Source: Winogradskyella marincola (GTDB taxonomy: Bacteria > Bacteroidota > Bacteroidia > Flavobacteriales > Flavobacteriaceae). From it: DNA of 64,000 nucleotides. The position numbers were made by a program, and so were the translations under genes. Each line of letters opens with the position of its first letter. Within the stretch, counting starts at the first letter, position 1. This document shows positions 44,701 to 53,582 of this stretch, in pieces. The notes beneath the pieces were generated by a model, which made no database searches, had not been told where the DNA came from, and saw only the letters and a list, made by a program, of their open reading frames with translations. The DNA lies in assembly GCF_029624125.1 (NCBI RefSeq), contig NZ_JARSBN010000003.1:310001-374000 (forward strand), written 5' to 3'.

Positions 44701-46134
44701 TTAAAATTGAAAATAAATAAACTCTTGCTGCTCACCTGTAAAGCTAAATATTAAAATTATAAGCAAAAAATAAAAACTCCAACGTATTGGTTTCTTCATA
44801 AAATCAACATTTTGTATAGCATACTCACCAGATCTACCAAGCCATTCTATAAACATAAAGAAGACCACTAACCCTAGTATTGTTAAAGGAAAAATTTCAG
44901 GTATTGAGAATAATGTTTCTGAGAATATATCTTTAATATAAATAAATGCATCAGTAACATTATTTGCCCTAAAGAATATCCAGGCAATGAGTGTTATAAA
45001 AAAGGTTATTGCCATTTGAGATAACTCTTTAAAGGTTGGGAAATACTTTCCTTCAGCTACCAAATTAGTATTAACCCTATTCTTGTTTAATAGGAGTAAG
45101 GGTAAAAAGTAAATAGCATTTAAGGCGCCCCAAACCACAAATGTCCAATTGGCACCATGCCAAAATCCACTAACAATAAAGATGATAAATGTGTTTCGTA
45201 TCTTCATTTTTAATCCACCTCTGCTACCACCCAAAGGAATGTACAAGTAATCTCTAAACCAAGTAGATAATGATATGTGCCAACGCCTCCAAAACTCAGC
45301 TATATCTCTTGAAAAATAAGGAAAAGCAAAATTTCGTTTAAGGTTAAATCCAAATAAACGAGAGATACCAATAGCTATATCGGAATATCCTGAGAAATCA
45401 CCATATATCTGAAAAGCAAAGAAAAATGCACCAAGAAGAAGTGTGCTTCCAGAATAATCGTCTTGATTATTAAAAATCATATTAGCATATGTAGCACAAT
45501 TATCTGCAATGACTACTTTTTTAAATAAACCCCAAAGTACTTGACGCAAGCCGTCTACAGCTTGCTCATAAACAAACTCTCTCTTTTTATGAAACTGCGG
45601 CAGTAGGTTTGTAGCTCTTTCAATTGGTCCTGCAACCAACTGAGGAAAGAAACTAACAAATGCCATAAACCCAAAGAAGTCTTTAGTTGGTTCTAGTTTT
45701 TTATTATAAACATCTATAGTGTAGCTTAAAGTTTGAAATGTATAAAAACTAATCCCTACAGGTAATATAATGTTTAAAGTATTGATACTAAGTTTTCCTC
45801 CAAAAAACGTAAAAGAGTCTACAAGACTATCTACAAAAAAGTTGTAGTATTTAAAGAATCCCAGAAAACCCAAATTGACACAAATACTTATCCAAAGAAG
45901 TGTTTTTCGTTTAGAGGGTTTGTCTTCAGATTGAAGCTTTAGGCCAATTGTATAATCTACTAAAGAACTGAATAAGATTAAGAATAAAAATCTCCAATCC
46001 CACCAACCATAAAAGACATAACTTGCTATAGCTATAAGCACATTTTGTTGCTTAATCTGTTTATTTCCAATTAGCCAGTATAAAGCAAAAACTATGGGAA
46101 GAAAAATGAAAAATTCTAGTGAATTAAAAAGCAT
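44701..46134 (-). CDS. MBOAT family O-acyltransferase (AlgI-like)
   Basis: The 477-residue polytopic protein has the MBOAT landmarks: RRWHISLSTWFRDYLYIPLGGSR near residue 285 and the catalytic His in FIVSGFWHGANWTFVVWG near 320. The N-terminal NSLEFFIFLPIVFALYW is typical of AlgI/DltB relatives. It carries acyl groups, usually acetyl, across the inner membrane for transfer to a periplasmic polysaccharide. The SGNH-type protein encoded 8 bases upstream is the natural partner, matching the AlgI with AlgJ/AlgX logic of alginate acetylation. Confidence 0.94.
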   Translation of the reverse strand: MLFNSLEFFIFLPIVFALYWLIGNKQIKQQNVLIAIASYVFYGWWDWRFLFLILFSSLVDYTIGLKLQSEDKPSKRKTLLWISICVNLGFLGFFKYYNFFVDSLVDSFTFFGGKLSINTLNIILPVGISFYTFQTLSYTIDVYNKKLEPTKDFFGFMAFVSFFPQLVAGPIERATNLLPQFHKKREFVYEQAVDGLRQVLWGLFKKVVIADNCATYANMIFNNQDDYSGSTLLLGAFFFAFQIYGDFSGYSDIAIGISRLFGFNLKRNFAFPYFSRDIAEFWRRWHISLSTWFRDYLYIPLGGSRGGLKMKIRNTFIIFIVSGFWHGANWTFVVWGALNAIYFLPLLLLNKNRVNTNLVAEGKYFPTFKELSQMAITFFITLIAWIFFRANNVTDAFIYIKDIFSETLFSIPEIFPLTILGLVVFFMFIEWLGRSGEYAIQNVDFMKKPIRWSFYFLLIILIFSFTGEQQEFIYFQF

Positions 46135-46142
46135 AACTGTTT

Positions 46143-47114
46143 TTAATTATTTTTTTGAATGGTTTTTATAATATCAACAAGCTGTTTACTCATTTTATAG
46201 GCACCATCAATGTTAGCATGATGATAATCTGAAAAATCTTGATCTGTAAAAACTTCTGGTTTATGTGTATTTAAATCATAGTAACTAACATCTTTATAGT
46301 TTTTCAAATAGTTATAAAAAAAGTGTTCTTCGTCTTTATTATCATCTATTGTTAAACGAGAAGGAGGATAAGGAGTTCTAATAACTATAAGTTTAATTCC
46401 CTTAGTCTTTGTAAGGTCATATATTTTATTAAAATAGGTTGTGAAACGGTCTTCATTAAAAGATGAACTCTTAATATTTGGCATAGGTCTTAGAGACTTT
46501 ATTTGTTTTTCGGTAATAACAGTTGAGTCATTTAAAAAACCTTTATACCAATTAATTTCAGGAGCTTTTTTTGGCTTATTAGAAAATAGAGAACTAATAT
46601 CTTTTTTTATGTAGCTGTTAAACTTTATTAGTGGTATTAAGTAGTTAGTTATTCCTTTACTACCATAACCATCGACAATTAGATTAAACTTATTTTTTGT
46701 GGAATTAAAAAATGAGGCATTAGAAAAAATTTGATAAAAGTCATGTCTGTCATTAGATAAATCTAAAAAAGACTCAAGAACAATATATTTTGGATTTTGA
46801 TAATCTAAAATTTCGACAAGAGAGTAGTAAGATTCTGCTATATCCTGTGCTGAAGTTCCCATGTTAAAAGATTCAATATTTAATTCCTTATCAATAACCT
46901 TAGGGTTAAAACCTGTGTAACACCTACTAGAACCTAAGATTATTAAATCATAAGTGTTTTTGTTGGTGTGAATGCTATTCCATTTTAAGTAATTTTTATG
47001 AGTCTTATTTTTTATAGCCTTATACGCAGGATATTCATACTTTATAAGTATTAATATGTTGATTAATGCAAAGAAAAAGAAACCGTAAGCAATATGTTTA
47101 AGAAATTTTTTCAT
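46143..47114 (-). CDS. SGNH-like acyl transfer protein, partner of the MBOAT enzyme
   Basis: The 323-residue protein has an N-terminal membrane anchor (IAYGFFFFALINILILI), so the rest is periplasmic. ILGSSRCYTGFNP near residue 63 has the SGNH block I serine, and FSDYHHANIDGAYKMSKQLVD near 297-317 carries the Asp/His pair of block V. This is the DltD/AlgJ/AlgX-like architecture that accepts acyl groups from an MBOAT protein and places them on a polymer. The gene is directly adjacent to the MBOAT gene and to a GT4 gene with zero gap. Confidence 0.8.
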   Translation of the reverse strand: MKKFLKHIAYGFFFFALINILILIKYEYPAYKAIKNKTHKNYLKWNSIHTNKNTYDLIILGSSRCYTGFNPKVIDKELNIESFNMGTSAQDIAESYYSLVEILDYQNPKYIVLESFLDLSNDRHDFYQIFSNASFFNSTKNKFNLIVDGYGSKGITNYLIPLIKFNSYIKKDISSLFSNKPKKAPEINWYKGFLNDSTVITEKQIKSLRPMPNIKSSSFNEDRFTTYFNKIYDLTKTKGIKLIVIRTPYPPSRLTIDDNKDEEHFFYNYLKNYKDVSYYDLNTHKPEVFTDQDFSDYHHANIDGAYKMSKQLVDIIKTIQKNN

Positions 47115-48221
47115 TTAAAAATGTTGGTTTATTACATTCTTCCATTTTTCTGTTACTTTTTTACTAGTATAATTTAAAGATGTCTCAATTGCGTTTATAG
47201 AAAACTGTGCTTTTAGCTTATCATCTTTTATTAATTCATCTATCTTTTTTACTAATATACTTTGGTCATTAACAGGCACTAAAAAACCATCTTTACCATC
47301 AGTGATAAGGTCAGAAGGGCCATAGTTACAGTCTGTAGATATACAAGGTAAACCAAAATGCATGGCTTCTAGTAACGCATTTGGAAAGCCTTCTGCTTTA
47401 GAGGTAAATACAAATATTGAAGCTTTCATGTAATAGTCATGAATGTTTTTGATATTTGATAAAATTTCTATTTGATCAGACAGGTTAAGACTTTCAATAA
47501 GGTTATTTAATTTATCTTTGTTCGGTCCTTTTCCTATTATTATAACTTTCCAACCTTCTAATTTAAGTTCGTTTACCGCCTTAATTAACTTGTCTTGCCT
47601 CTTATCATTATTTAATCTTCCGACTGTTAAGATTATTTTCTCTCTTTTGGCTTCATTCTTTCTGAGTTGTGATAAATCTGAAGAAATTGGATTTGGTAAA
47701 ACCGTAATACTCTTGTGATTTAACATGCTGGTATATATAGCCTTAACCTTTTCGGTTTGTACTATAAGATTGTCTGATTTTGGATAAACAAGTTTCCTTA
47801 GTATTAACCAAAAACGCGGAATATCTTTTTTTAACGGATCATTTCTTTCGCTAATTAAACTAGGGATACCATTTCTTTTGGCTGCTAATGTTGCTATTAT
47901 ATTAGCTGAAGTTATAAAGCCTATTAATAAGTCTATTTGCTCGCTCTTAACTATCGAAGTTACTTTTTTTAATATGTTATAATTTAGTTTTATTGAGCCA
48001 AATACAGATGTAGGTTTATCAATTTTATCAAAACATGAAATAACTTGAATTTTTTCATCTAATCTATAAAAAGGTTTTGATTTTTTGAAAGTAATTATCG
48101 TAACATCAAAATCGTCAATCAGTCCATTACTGAGTGTAGAAATAACGCGTTCTGCACCTCCTGGTGTTAAAGCACCAATAACAAATGCTATTTTCTTTTT
48201 CTTATATTGATTAAGGCTCAA
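47115..48221 (-). CDS. Family 4 glycosyltransferase (GGAER type)
   Basis: The 368-residue GT-B enzyme begins KIAFVIGALTPGGAERVISTLS and has donor-site motif EGFPNALLEAMHFGLPCISTD followed by YGPSDLITDGKDGFLV. It is the third GGAE-type GT4 of the locus, after 33805 and 35114. It lies between the acyltransferase-3 and SGNH genes with gaps of 8 and 0 bases. Cytoplasmic or peripheral membrane. Sugar specificity unknown. Confidence 0.9.
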   Translation of the reverse strand: MSLNQYKKKKIAFVIGALTPGGAERVISTLSNGLIDDFDVTIITFKKSKPFYRLDEKIQVISCFDKIDKPTSVFGSIKLNYNILKKVTSIVKSEQIDLLIGFITSANIIATLAAKRNGIPSLISERNDPLKKDIPRFWLILRKLVYPKSDNLIVQTEKVKAIYTSMLNHKSITVLPNPISSDLSQLRKNEAKREKIILTVGRLNNDKRQDKLIKAVNELKLEGWKVIIIGKGPNKDKLNNLIESLNLSDQIEILSNIKNIHDYYMKASIFVFTSKAEGFPNALLEAMHFGLPCISTDCNYGPSDLITDGKDGFLVPVNDQSILVKKIDELIKDDKLKAQFSINAIETSLNYTSKKVTEKWKNVINQHF

Positions 48222-48229
48222 AGCTTAGG

Positions 48230-49327
48230 TTACTTTAAAGTTAGTTTTAATTTGTTTAAAAATGCATTCGCTTTTAACTTTTTTCTCATGTAGTTACCTA
48301 AGGGTTTTTCTATGTATTTATTAATTGCATATGAAGCAAAAAGCATAGCCATAATAACAACAAAAAGTAAAAGCCATTTGTTAATATATAAACCAAAACT
48401 ATTGAAAATTATGTATCCAATTTTTTGATGTATTAGGTATAAAGGATAGGTGAGGACACCAAAGTATAAGAATATCTTTTTATTAAAAATATTAAGCTTA
48501 TCCATGCTCACTAAAAACATAACAATAAAAAATAATGTTATTAAGAATATCACAGTATAAACGTCATATACACCATCATACCTTAAATTTCGAGTTTCAG
48601 TACCTTGAAAAGCTAAGTATATAGCTAAACTATAAGACACTAGTATTGGTAATACATTTTTTATAATGCTTTTATTATTTTTTAATAAGAAAAAGAACAT
48701 ACCAGCTACAAAATATGGACTGCTTTTAACAAAACATAAATAATATAAAGTTTTAAGTGCTATGTTAGCTTCTGAAAAAGGTATAAATATTTGTAACACA
48801 CATACAAGTATTAAAAACCAACCAAATGCTTCGATATATTTTATAAGTCTAAAAACTAAGAGAATACCGATGAGTATATAGAATTTTAATTCTACCATTA
48901 AAGACCAATAAACACCATCTACATGATCCACACCAACAAAACCATTAAACATCGTCATATTAACTAAAACCTGTTTTAGATTTACGCTAAAAAGTGGTGC
49001 TCCGAATAAAGCTATTACAGATGCGGATAGCAAAACACAAAACCAAAATGCAGGATATAACCTTGTAAAACGTGAGATGCAAAAGTTGATTAAATTAGAG
49101 TTTCTTGCAGACATAAGGATTACAAACCCACTAATCATAAAAAATAATTCGACACCTAAATAACCATATTTAGAAAAGTCTTCAAGCGATTGAAACTGAA
49201 GAATAGAATAATTGTCTTTTGCAAAACCTCTGAAACAATAGTGATAAAAAACCACATATAATGCTGCAAGAAATCTTATTAAATCTAGATGATAGAGTCT
49301 TTCTTTTTTTACAGCTGCTACGCTCAT
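48230..49327 (-). CDS. Acyltransferase family 3 membrane protein (OafA-like)
   Basis: The 365-residue protein has about ten membrane helices and the family start RLYHLDLIRFLAALYVVFYHY, which contains the conserved His, then GYLGVELFFMISGFVI. The family O-acylates sugars or other small groups at the membrane. Together with the MBOAT/SGNH pair and the hexapeptide enzyme, this gives the locus three independent routes for acylation. It heads the minus-strand group 49327 to 43565; the terminator at 49422-49450 separates it from the hydrolase gene upstream. Confidence 0.92.
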   Translation of the reverse strand: MSVAAVKKERLYHLDLIRFLAALYVVFYHYCFRGFAKDNYSILQFQSLEDFSKYGYLGVELFFMISGFVILMSARNSNLINFCISRFTRLYPAFWFCVLLSASVIALFGAPLFSVNLKQVLVNMTMFNGFVGVDHVDGVYWSLMVELKFYILIGILLVFRLIKYIEAFGWFLILVCVLQIFIPFSEANIALKTLYYLCFVKSSPYFVAGMFFFLLKNNKSIIKNVLPILVSYSLAIYLAFQGTETRNLRYDGVYDVYTVIFLITLFFIVMFLVSMDKLNIFNKKIFLYFGVLTYPLYLIHQKIGYIIFNSFGLYINKWLLLFVVIMAMLFASYAINKYIEKPLGNYMRKKLKANAFLNKLKLTLK

Positions 49328-49421
49328 TGGTTAGGTTTGTAGATTTAGAATTCAAATATTAACAAAAGATTTTAATAAATGTAGTTTTTAAGTTAATAAG
49401 ATAAAAACTTCGATGTCTGTT

Positions 49422-49450
49422 AATAAAACACTCTTATTAAGAGTTTTATT
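49422..49450 (-). terminator. Terminator downstream of the alpha/beta hydrolase gene
   Basis: CTCTT-ATT-AAGAG (49431-49443) is flanked by AATAAAAC and TTTTATT arms that extend the stem with small bulges. On the minus strand it follows the hydrolase stop directly and runs into a T-rich stretch. Confidence 0.65.
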
Positions 49451-49454
49451 GAAA

Positions 49455-50474
49455 CTAATTTGCGCTAATTAAGTCATTTAAAGCGTATTTAGACAAAATT
49501 TCATGCTCTCCTTCAAAGACTTCTATGCTTATATTTTTATATGATTTTCTTAAGAAAACTTTTCTATTTGATATAAAGCCATAGTTGCCTAGTGGTTTTC
49601 TGTTTTCTAGTAACAACAGTTTTTCTTTTTGAGATACATAATAAGTAGAATCACTAACATTTAAATCTCTTAATATTTTATTATAAAAATTTATAGAGTG
49701 GGTGATAGGCACACTACCTTGCAAGCCATCATATATTCCTGCATAAAGTTTTAACTCTTGGTGTTCTAGTTTAGATATTGAAGCATCCCAATGAATTGGA
49801 GACTTTTGTTTTGCTATTTCAAGATTGAGATCATTAATTGAATTTGTGCATTTTAGAATATCATTTACATATTCTAAGTTTTCTAATATTATACTTTCGT
49901 TATACCATGACTCCAAATTTGAAATAGATGCCCATGCTGAGAACTTTTTAATATTATGCTTAGACTTCATGAAAGTACTAAGAGTTGCATATCCACCACC
50001 ACTAAAACCAACAACATAAATTTCACTATCGTCAACATTAAAATTCTCTAAGGCATAGGTTATTGCATCATCAATGTCTGCTAATACTAGGTCACTACAA
50101 CAAGCTTCTGAAGTGTTATTTGGACCTCTAAAATCTGGGTGTATATAATTAAGGTTATTTTTTAAACAAAGCTCAGCTAATGCATCATACTGAGCATAGT
50201 TACCATTCCATGTATGTAAACTTACTACTAGAGGTTTAGGTGATTTTGATTTTGTTTTGTAGTAATAAGCTTTTTGGATTGTATTATCTTTACTAGATTT
50301 TATATTGGCTATAGTAAATGTACTTTCCCACCTATCTATTTTAGAGTTATTGTTTACATAAAATTTTTGAATAATCGACCAGCTCTGTTTACTATGTCTC
50401 AAAAGAACACCAATTGCAATCCCAAAAAAAAGCGTAGTAATAAAAAATATTGATTTACTAATCTTGTTTTTCAT
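49455..50474 (-). CDS. Exported alpha/beta hydrolase (prolyl-oligopeptidase-like esterase/peptidase)
   Basis: The ATG at 50474 gives 339 residues with an N-terminal signal/anchor (KSIFFITTLFFGIAIGVLL). The hydrolase core has the oxyanion-hole region LVVSLHTWNGN, a nucleophile Ser in VVGFSGGGYATLS, a likely Asp in AGIYDG and a His in FEGEHEIL: a complete triad. It lies between the acyltransferase and the UDP-glucose dehydrogenase, so a polysaccharide esterase that removes acyl decorations is an attractive guess. A peptidase role is also possible. Its own terminator follows. Confidence 0.82.
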   Translation of the reverse strand: MKNKISKSIFFITTLFFGIAIGVLLRHSKQSWSIIQKFYVNNNSKIDRWESTFTIANIKSSKDNTIQKAYYYKTKSKSPKPLVVSLHTWNGNYAQYDALAELCLKNNLNYIHPDFRGPNNTSEACCSDLVLADIDDAITYALENFNVDDSEIYVVGFSGGGYATLSTFMKSKHNIKKFSAWASISNLESWYNESIILENLEYVNDILKCTNSINDLNLEIAKQKSPIHWDASISKLEHQELKLYAGIYDGLQGSVPITHSINFYNKILRDLNVSDSTYYVSQKEKLLLLENRKPLGNYGFISNRKVFLRKSYKNISIEVFEGEHEILSKYALNDLISAN

Positions 50475-50548
50475 CACTACGCTCCTGTATTTATTCAAAT
50501 GTGATATTTATCTCAAATATTGAATTCTATTGATTTTATAATTTACCA

Positions 50549-51928
50549 CTACTTTCCAATAGAAGAATATTCAAAACCTATTTCGGTCATTTCATCTTTA
50601 TTTAAGATGTTTCTACCATCAAATATGAAAGCAGGTTTTTTCATAAGACCAAAAATCTTTTTCCAATCATAAGTTTTAAACTCATCCCATTCTGTCATTA
50701 TTGCAATGGCATGTGCATCTTTTACAGCATCATAAGGGTTATCAAAAGTTTCAACTAAATCTTTATTCTCTTCCTCAGAACGCGTTTGTAAGTAATCTAA
50801 ATCACTATAAACCTTTTGACTTGGCACTTTAGGGTCATATACAGCAATATTAGCCTGTTCATTTAATAAGTGATCTGCTACGTAAATAGCAGCTGACTCT
50901 CTTGTGTCATTGGTATCTTTCTTAAAAGCCCAACCAAGCATAGCAATTTTCTTACCAGATACAGTATTATACAACGTGCTTATTAAATTGTCAGAGAATC
51001 TTCTTTTTTGATGATCGTTAAGAATAATTACTTGTTCCCAGTAGTCAGCCACTTCATTTAACCCGTAGCTTCTAGCAATGTATACTAAGTTTAGTATATC
51101 TTTCTGAAAACAAGATCCGCCAAAACCAATAGAAGCATTTAAGAATTTAGAACCAATTCTAGAATCCATTCCAATAGCTCTTGCTACTTCGCTTACATCA
51201 GCTTCTGTTCTTTCGCAAAGCTCAGAAATAGCATTAATTGAAGAAATACGTTGTGCTAAAAAAGCATTAGCGGTTAACTTTGATAACTCAGAAGACCATA
51301 CATTAGTTCTTAAAATTTGATCTTGTGGCACCCAGCTACCATATATATTAGCTAAAGCCTCAATAGCCTCTTCAGATTCACCACCTATTAAAACACGATC
51401 AGGATTTAATAAATCTTGAATAGCAGTACCTTCAGCTAAAAATTCAGGATTTGATAAAATATCAAACTTTACATCACTTCCTGTATTGTGTAAAATACTT
51501 TTTATGGCCTGAGCTGTCCTAACAGGAAGCGTAGATTTTTCAACTACAATCTTATCTGTTTTAGCTACATCTGCAATGTTTCTGGCACAAAGTTCTACAT
51601 ATTTTAAGTCTGCAGCCATTCCTTTTCCTTTACCATAAGTTTTGGTTGGAGTATTAACTGAAATAAATATCATTTCAGACTCATCAATGGCTTTATTTAT
51701 TTCTGTTGAAAAGAATAAATTTTTCCCTCTGGTTTCAGCTACTATTTCTGCTAATCCAGGTTCATAGATTGGTAATTTTGAAACATCTTCATCATTCCAT
51801 GCAGCAATTCTTTCTGCATTAATATCTACAATAGTAACTTGAATGTTTGGATTCTTTTTAGCGATTACAGCCATGGTAGGTCCTCCTACATATCCAGCTC
51901 CAATACAGCAAATTTTAGAAATTTTCAT
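50549..51928 (-). CDS. ugd: UDP-glucose 6-dehydrogenase
   Basis: The 459-residue enzyme oxidises UDP-glucose to UDP-glucuronate with two NAD. The NAD-binding motif [10 protein letters not shown] is at residues 9-18, [15 protein letters not shown] near 90, [12 protein letters not shown] near 160 and the catalytic Cys in [10 protein letters not shown] near 270. Sequence and length ([14 protein letters not shown] start) resemble the long, animal-type UGDH subgroup rather than the shorter enteric type. With the 4-epimerase encoded next to it, it supplies UDP-GlcA and probably UDP-GalA for the polymer. Confidence 0.94.
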   Translation of the reverse strand: MKISKICCIGAGYVGGPTMAVIAKKNPNIQVTIVDINAERIAAWNDEDVSKLPIYEPGLAEIVAETRGKNLFFSTEINKAIDESEMIFISVNTPTKTYGKGKGMAADLKYVELCARNIADVAKTDKIVVEKSTLPVRTAQAIKSILHNTGSDVKFDILSNPEFLAEGTAIQDLLNPDRVLIGGESEEAIEALANIYGSWVPQDQILRTNVWSSELSKLTANAFLAQRISSINAISELCERTEADVSEVARAIGMDSRIGSKFLNASIGFGGSCFQKDILNLVYIARSYGLNEVADYWEQVIILNDHQKRRFSDNLISTLYNTVSGKKIAMLGWAFKKDTNDTRESAAIYVADHLLNEQANIAVYDPKVPSQKVYSDLDYLQTRSEEENKDLVETFDNPYDAVKDAHAIAIMTEWDEFKTYDWKKIFGLMKKPAFIFDGRNILNKDEMTEIGFEYSSIGK

Positions 51929-52088
51929 TTTATTTTTATGTGTTTGACTCGGGTTAATTTATTAAGCTTAACAAAAGTGTGGGATTTATTTAATTATCTG
52001 CAAATTAATATATCAACGACTAGTTTTTACGATAAACTTCATTCAGTAATTTTTGAAGTGAATATTATATCGTTCTACATCATTGAAA

Positions 52089-53111
52089 TTATTTATTATA
52101 GTAAGATTTATACCAATTTACAAACGACTTAACTCCTTCTTTTATAGAAGTGTTAGGTCTGTAATCATAGTCTTTTATGAGTTGGTCTACATCTGCCCAG
52201 GTTTTTTCTACATCTCCTGGTTGAATAGGCATCATATTTTTATCCGCTTCTTTACCTAAATTAAATTCTATTTCTTTAATGAAGTCTAAAAGCTTAACAG
52301 AATTATTGTTTCCTATATTGTATACCTTGTATAAAGAATTTGAATCTAAACGCTCTTGTGTTTGCTTTTCGCAAATACGAACAACACCTTCTACTATATC
52401 ATCTATGTAAGTGAAGTCACGCTCCATTTTACCATGATTAAAGACTTTAATAGGTCTGTCATTTACAATGGCATCTGTAAATAAAAACATGGCCATATCA
52501 GGTCTTCCCCAAGGGCCATAAACGGTAAAAAATCGTAAACCGGTAGTTGGTATATTAAATAAGTGACTGTATGTATGAGCCATTAATTCATTACTTTTCT
52601 TTGTGGCAGCATACAAGCTTATAGGATGATCTACATTATCATCTGTTGAAAAAGGGATCTTTTCATTTAATCCGTAAACACTAGAACTACTTGCGTATAC
52701 CAAATGTTTAATATTGTTGTGTCTACAACATTCCAGAATGTTTAAAAAGCCAACTAAGTTAGAATCTATGTATGTTTCTGGATTTTCAAGGCTGTATCTA
52801 ACACCTGCTTGCGCAGCAAGGTTACATACAACATCAAATTTTTCCTGTTCAAAAAGTTTTGGTAATGCTTCTCGGTCTTCAAGATTCATTCTAACAAATG
52901 AAAAGTTGTCATTAGTACTTTTACAAAAGTTATTGAAATTTTCGGCGTCACTTTTGTTAATTCCTAATTCTCCTAATCTTGAAAACTTAAGGTTGACATC
53001 GTAGTAATCATTAATATTGTCTAGACCTACAACTTCATGTCCTTTTTCTAATAATACTTTTGAAGTGAAAAAGCCAATGAATCCTGCAGCACCAGTTACA
53101 AGTATTTTCAT
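52089..53111 (-). CDS. NAD-dependent epimerase, UDP-glucuronate 4-epimerase-like
   Basis: The 340-residue extended SDR has the NAD motif GAAGFIG at residues 7-13, the Ser and Tyr-Lys catalytic residues in YASSSSVYG and YAATKKSNE, and the substrate block RFFTVYGPWGRPDMA. KVLLEKGHEVVGLDNINDYYDVNLK is characteristic of UDP-GlcA 4-epimerases (GalA-forming). It lies 160 bases upstream of ugd on the same strand, which supports a GlcA to GalA reaction. A UDP-GlcNAc-uronate relative remains possible. Confidence 0.9.
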   Translation of the reverse strand: MKILVTGAAGFIGFFTSKVLLEKGHEVVGLDNINDYYDVNLKFSRLGELGINKSDAENFNNFCKSTNDNFSFVRMNLEDREALPKLFEQEKFDVVCNLAAQAGVRYSLENPETYIDSNLVGFLNILECCRHNNIKHLVYASSSSVYGLNEKIPFSTDDNVDHPISLYAATKKSNELMAHTYSHLFNIPTTGLRFFTVYGPWGRPDMAMFLFTDAIVNDRPIKVFNHGKMERDFTYIDDIVEGVVRICEKQTQERLDSNSLYKVYNIGNNNSVKLLDFIKEIEFNLGKEADKNMMPIQPGDVEKTWADVDQLIKDYDYRPNTSIKEGVKSFVNWYKSYYNK

Positions 53112-53192
53112 TTTTTTGGTAGATTTAAGTTAAGAATCCAAATATTACAATTAAATATTTAGAATAGATATTTATACTATGAAACTATAATT

Positions 53193-53570
53193 TTATTCGT
53201 TAATATAACTCATAACTAATATTTTAGCTATTGAATCGCAATTTTCAATACTCATTTTAATGTCTTTGTCTTTATAAATATTATCTAAGTGATAAATTTT
53301 ACAAGAATCTAATTTAGTATTACTCTTCGAAAAATCCACATTACCATACTTAATGAGATTAAGCACTGTAGACGAGTCTATGGAATGTGTAGTTACAAAA
53401 TTTGAGACTTCAGAAGAATAGCTAATTTGCTTAGAACTAATGTTTTTTACGGTTCTTGCATTAGGGCCATAATCGCAAGAAGCGTCTTTTCCATTAAGGA
53501 AAAACATTAATATAATAAGACCAATAGAAAATCCTCCCAGATAATAGGCTAAACGTTGTGTAAATTTCAT
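53193..53570 (-). CDS. DUF4258-like small membrane-anchored protein
   Basis: The 125-residue protein has one N-terminal membrane helix (LAYYLGGFSIGLIILMFFL), followed by NGKDASCDYGPNARTVKNIS. The C-terminal part has three more Cys-flanked or acidic stretches (LDSCKIYHL, IENCDSIAKILVMSYI). It resembles the DUF4258 proteins found next to alanine dehydrogenase in related bacteria; I make this match from memory. The gene follows alanine dehydrogenase after 12 bases and is probably co-transcribed. Function unknown. Confidence 0.75.
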   Translation of the reverse strand: MKFTQRLAYYLGGFSIGLIILMFFLNGKDASCDYGPNARTVKNISSKQISYSSEVSNFVTTHSIDSSTVLNLIKYGNVDFSKSNTKLDSCKIYHLDNIYKDKDIKMSIENCDSIAKILVMSYINE

Positions 53571-53582
53571 GTATTTGATTGA

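Noticed and set aside
51839..52132. 97-codon plus-strand frame over the ugd start and the following gap
   Set aside because: Overlaps two minus-strand genes at its ends and has no recognisable features or promoter.
23646..53111. Polysaccharide locus as a genomic island with integrase or attachment sites
   Set aside because: I saw no integrase, transposase, tRNA gene or flanking direct repeats; foreign origin of parts is possible but unsupported here.
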